Positions 15,082 to 16,868 of a stretch of 16,868 bases of DNA are shown here, piece by piece. Each line of letters begins with the position of its first letter. The first letter of the stretch is position 1. The stretch spans positions 1 through 16,868 of the forward strand of contig JANYAL010000090.1 in the NCBI GenBank assembly GCA_025361325.1, read 5' to 3'. The notes beneath the pieces were generated by a model, which was not told the DNA's origin, ran no database searches, and was given only the letters and a program-made list of their open reading frames with translations. The translations under genes and the position numbers were made by a program. Source of the DNA: Bacteroidota bacterium. Lineage in GTDB: Bacteria > Bacteroidota > Bacteroidia > Chitinophagales > Chitinophagaceae.

Positions 15082-16626
15082 CTATTCGTCCAGATTTTGC
15101 CACTGGAATACCTGCATGTTGCTTTCCATATTATTCCTGGAAACGGTGCTTATGCCAAAACTTTTTGTTTTGTGCAGGGGGTCGATGGGGAACACCAGCA
15201 AAAACTGCTGTCCCTGGGTATTGAAATGATACACTTTATCCAGTACCGGGTTGCTGAAATCTCCTTTGATATCTTCATATACATACACAACGATATTTTT
15301 TATATGTTGCCAGGGGTGCAGGAATTCCCCCTTCACTTGGTACAGGCTGTCATGCTTGCGGAGTCCCACCGAGTTGATCTGTGGCGCTTCGGGCCTCATA
15401 CTGTCGATCCAGGGCATGGGTGGCGGGAACACAGGAATCGTATAATACTTACTCCTTAAGCTGTCGTTCCATCCATTGGGATTCTTGTCAAATGTCTTAC
15501 TGCTGAAAAAAACCATGCCATTGATATTGGGGGTATTCCGCAGGGCCTGTATCTGCCTGGGGATCTGGTTTGGGTCTTTCCAGGCTGCATTTGAATTGGC
15601 CCTGTAGTAACCAAGACCGATATAGCAGTTTCGCCCATATGTGTGTTTGCCCCACCAATCCACCAGCACTTCATACGGAGCAGCTTTATGACCGAACTCC
15701 CAGTAAAGCTGTGGTGCCACATAATCGATCCATCCTTTCTTAAGCCACAATAAGATATCGGCATAGAGGTCATCATAATTGGTTTGGCCAGCCCTGGTAT
15801 TGCTTCCGTTCAGGGAATCCTTATCGGCATTGCGCCAGACGCCGAATGGACTTATCCCGAACTGGCAGTATCTGTTCTCCTTTTTAATCGCCTTGCTCAG
15901 CATCAGTATGATGGAATCTACGTTGCTTCTTCTCCAGTTGTCCTTGTTCATTCCATTTCCGTACTGCAGGTATTTTTCGTTATCGGGGAAGTCCTTTCCC
16001 AGAATGCGGTAGGGGTAAAAATAATCATCGAAATGTATAGCATCCACATTATACCGGCTTACGAGGTCCTTTACGATATTGGTGACATATTGCTGCACTT
16101 CTTTATTGCCGGGGTCGAAATACCTTTTTTCGCCGTAGGCCAGAAACCAGTCGGGATGTAGCCGGGTGATATGGGTTGGCGATATCGAAGATTTCCCAAT
16201 ACTGAACTCTGCACGGTAGGGGTTCATCCAGGCATGGAACTCAATGCCCCGTTTATGCGACTCATTTATCATAAATTCAAGCGGATCGTAATAGGGCTGG
16301 GGCGGAGCACCCTGTTTGCCGGTTAGCCATTCACTCCAGGGTTCATAGGGTGAAGGGAAGAAAGCATCCGCTGCCGGCCTTACCTGAACCACCACTGCAT
16401 TCATCCCGTTACCCCGGTGCATGTCCAGCAGCCTGATGAATTCAGTCTTTTGAGAATCGGAATTGTAATTTCCTTTTGCAGGCCAGTCGATATTATCTAC
16501 GGTGGCTATCCATACGCCACGGAACTCCGGTTTGTTCTGGGCGGTTGCACTTACAGCCAGGAGGCAGCAGGATATAATAAGTATCTTATGTTTCAGTATG
16601 TCAATTCGTGCAGGCATTTGCATCAT
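15082..16626 (-). CDS. family 10-like (GHL10/DUF187) glycosidase, exported
   Basis: The 514-aa product matches the glycosyl hydrolase-like 10 family, whose studied member DigH of E. coli cleaves denuded peptidoglycan glycan strands. A signal peptide is visible (KHKILIISCCLLAVSATAQ, about 12-30). The domain opens with EFRGVWIATVDNIDWP (34-49), then MNAVVVQVRPAADAF (75-89), GIEFHAWMNPYRAEF (127-141) and DAIHFDDYFYPY (195-206), where D200/D201 sit at a likely active-site strand. The TIM-barrel domain ends near 390 and a C-terminal beta domain of about 110 residues follows. ATG 16626 overlaps the TGA of the upstream MarR gene as ATGA, so the two are co-translated and probably co-regulated. No terminator separates it from the promoter of the next gene. 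Confidence 0.93.
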   Translation of the reverse strand: MMQMPARIDILKHKILIISCCLLAVSATAQNKPEFRGVWIATVDNIDWPAKGNYNSDSQKTEFIRLLDMHRGNGMNAVVVQVRPAADAFFPSPYEPWSEWLTGKQGAPPQPYYDPLEFMINESHKRGIEFHAWMNPYRAEFSIGKSSISPTHITRLHPDWFLAYGEKRYFDPGNKEVQQYVTNIVKDLVSRYNVDAIHFDDYFYPYRILGKDFPDNEKYLQYGNGMNKDNWRRSNVDSIILMLSKAIKKENRYCQFGISPFGVWRNADKDSLNGSNTRAGQTNYDDLYADILLWLKKGWIDYVAPQLYWEFGHKAAPYEVLVDWWGKHTYGRNCYIGLGYYRANSNAAWKDPNQIPRQIQALRNTPNINGMVFFSSKTFDKNPNGWNDSLRSKYYTIPVFPPPMPWIDSMRPEAPQINSVGLRKHDSLYQVKGEFLHPWQHIKNIVVYVYEDIKGDFSNPVLDKVYHFNTQGQQFLLVFPIDPLHKTKSFGISTVSRNNMESNMQVFQWQNLDE

Positions 16627-16868
16627 CTTTCCTTATTATCTGCTTCACGGATCTTATCCAGTAAAAAGTTGAGTGAGGTTACTTCATTTACTGAAAGATT
16701 TCCAAATACAGCATCCATCTCATCTGCATATTTATCTGCTTTTTCCAGCAGTTTATTGCCTTTTGCGGTTATGGATATATCTACCAGCCGTTTGTCGGTT
16801 TTACAGATCGCTTTTTTTACCAGTTGTTTGCGTACCAGGCGGTCAACGATCCGGCTGGTATCGCTCAT
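16623..16868 (-). CDS. MarR family transcriptional regulator, C-terminal part
   Basis: The gene runs off the right edge; 81 residues are visible and the first Met at the edge is probably internal. The visible part starts in the recognition helix (MSDTSRIVDRLVRKQLVKK) and continues through the wing (CKTDKRLVDISITAKG) into the C-terminal dimerisation helix (LLEKADKYADEMDAVFG onward). These are the hallmarks of MarR winged-helix repressors. The DR at the wing start is replaced by DK, followed by R. The 4-nt overlap with the GHL10 glycosidase implies a shared transcript, so the regulator may control its own operon. Its ligand and operator cannot be seen. Confidence 0.88.
   Translation of the reverse strand: MSDTSRIVDRLVRKQLVKKAICKTDKRLVDISITAKGNKLLEKADKYADEMDAVFGNLSVNEVTSLNFLLDKIREADNKER

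Overview
The window looks like chromosomal DNA from a member of the Bacteroidota, most likely the Chitinophagaceae or a close relative. The grounds are a near-perfect Bacteroidota-type promoter (TTTG, 20 nt, TACCTTTG) at 15040-15071, start codons preceded by A/T-rich sequence rather than clear Shine-Dalgarno sites, a DUF1800/DUF1501 gene pair, and several small secreted proteins typical of that phylum. No rRNA, tRNA, insertion sequence or CRISPR array is visible. The organism call is an inference from gene content, not from a marker gene.

Layout. 1-234 holds the damaged-looking 3' end of an unidentified gene, closed by an intrinsic terminator at 270-295. 235-974 is a 740-bp AT-rich non-coding stretch with five dispersed copies of a short repeat and a perfect long hairpin. 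A fold-type II PLP enzyme (cysteine synthase-like, minus, 975-2003) is divergent from an SDR oxidoreductase whose catalytic tyrosine is missing (2189-2881). A minus-strand pair encodes DUF1800 and DUF1501 exported proteins (5881 to 2959). 5882-7159 is unusual: two related ~190-235-nt non-coding elements, each ending in an intrinsic terminator on the minus strand, flank a 138-aa hypothetical gene. Then come a small secreted MORN-like protein and a secreted metal-dependent amidohydrolase (7160-8905), a convergent membrane-anchored coiled-coil protein (8979-9947), and an exported L,D-transpeptidase-like protein (10287-11018).

The right part is mostly on the minus strand. rpoN (sigma-54) is translationally coupled to a degenerate PAP2-like membrane protein by a 4-nt overlap. 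A small secreted protein with a GTG start is divergent from rpoN. A DegT-family sugar aminotransferase resembling KdnA has its own clear promoter. A GHL10/DUF187 glycosidase is coupled to an upstream MarR regulator cut by the window edge.

Functional themes are the cell envelope (L,D-transpeptidase, GHL10 glycosidase, PAP2-like protein, sugar aminotransferase, coiled-coil protein) and general regulation (sigma-54, MarR). I see no defence system, biosynthetic cluster or mobile element. The most original signals are the paired non-coding elements at 6005-6190 and 6855-7090 and the repeat/hairpin island at 327-935.
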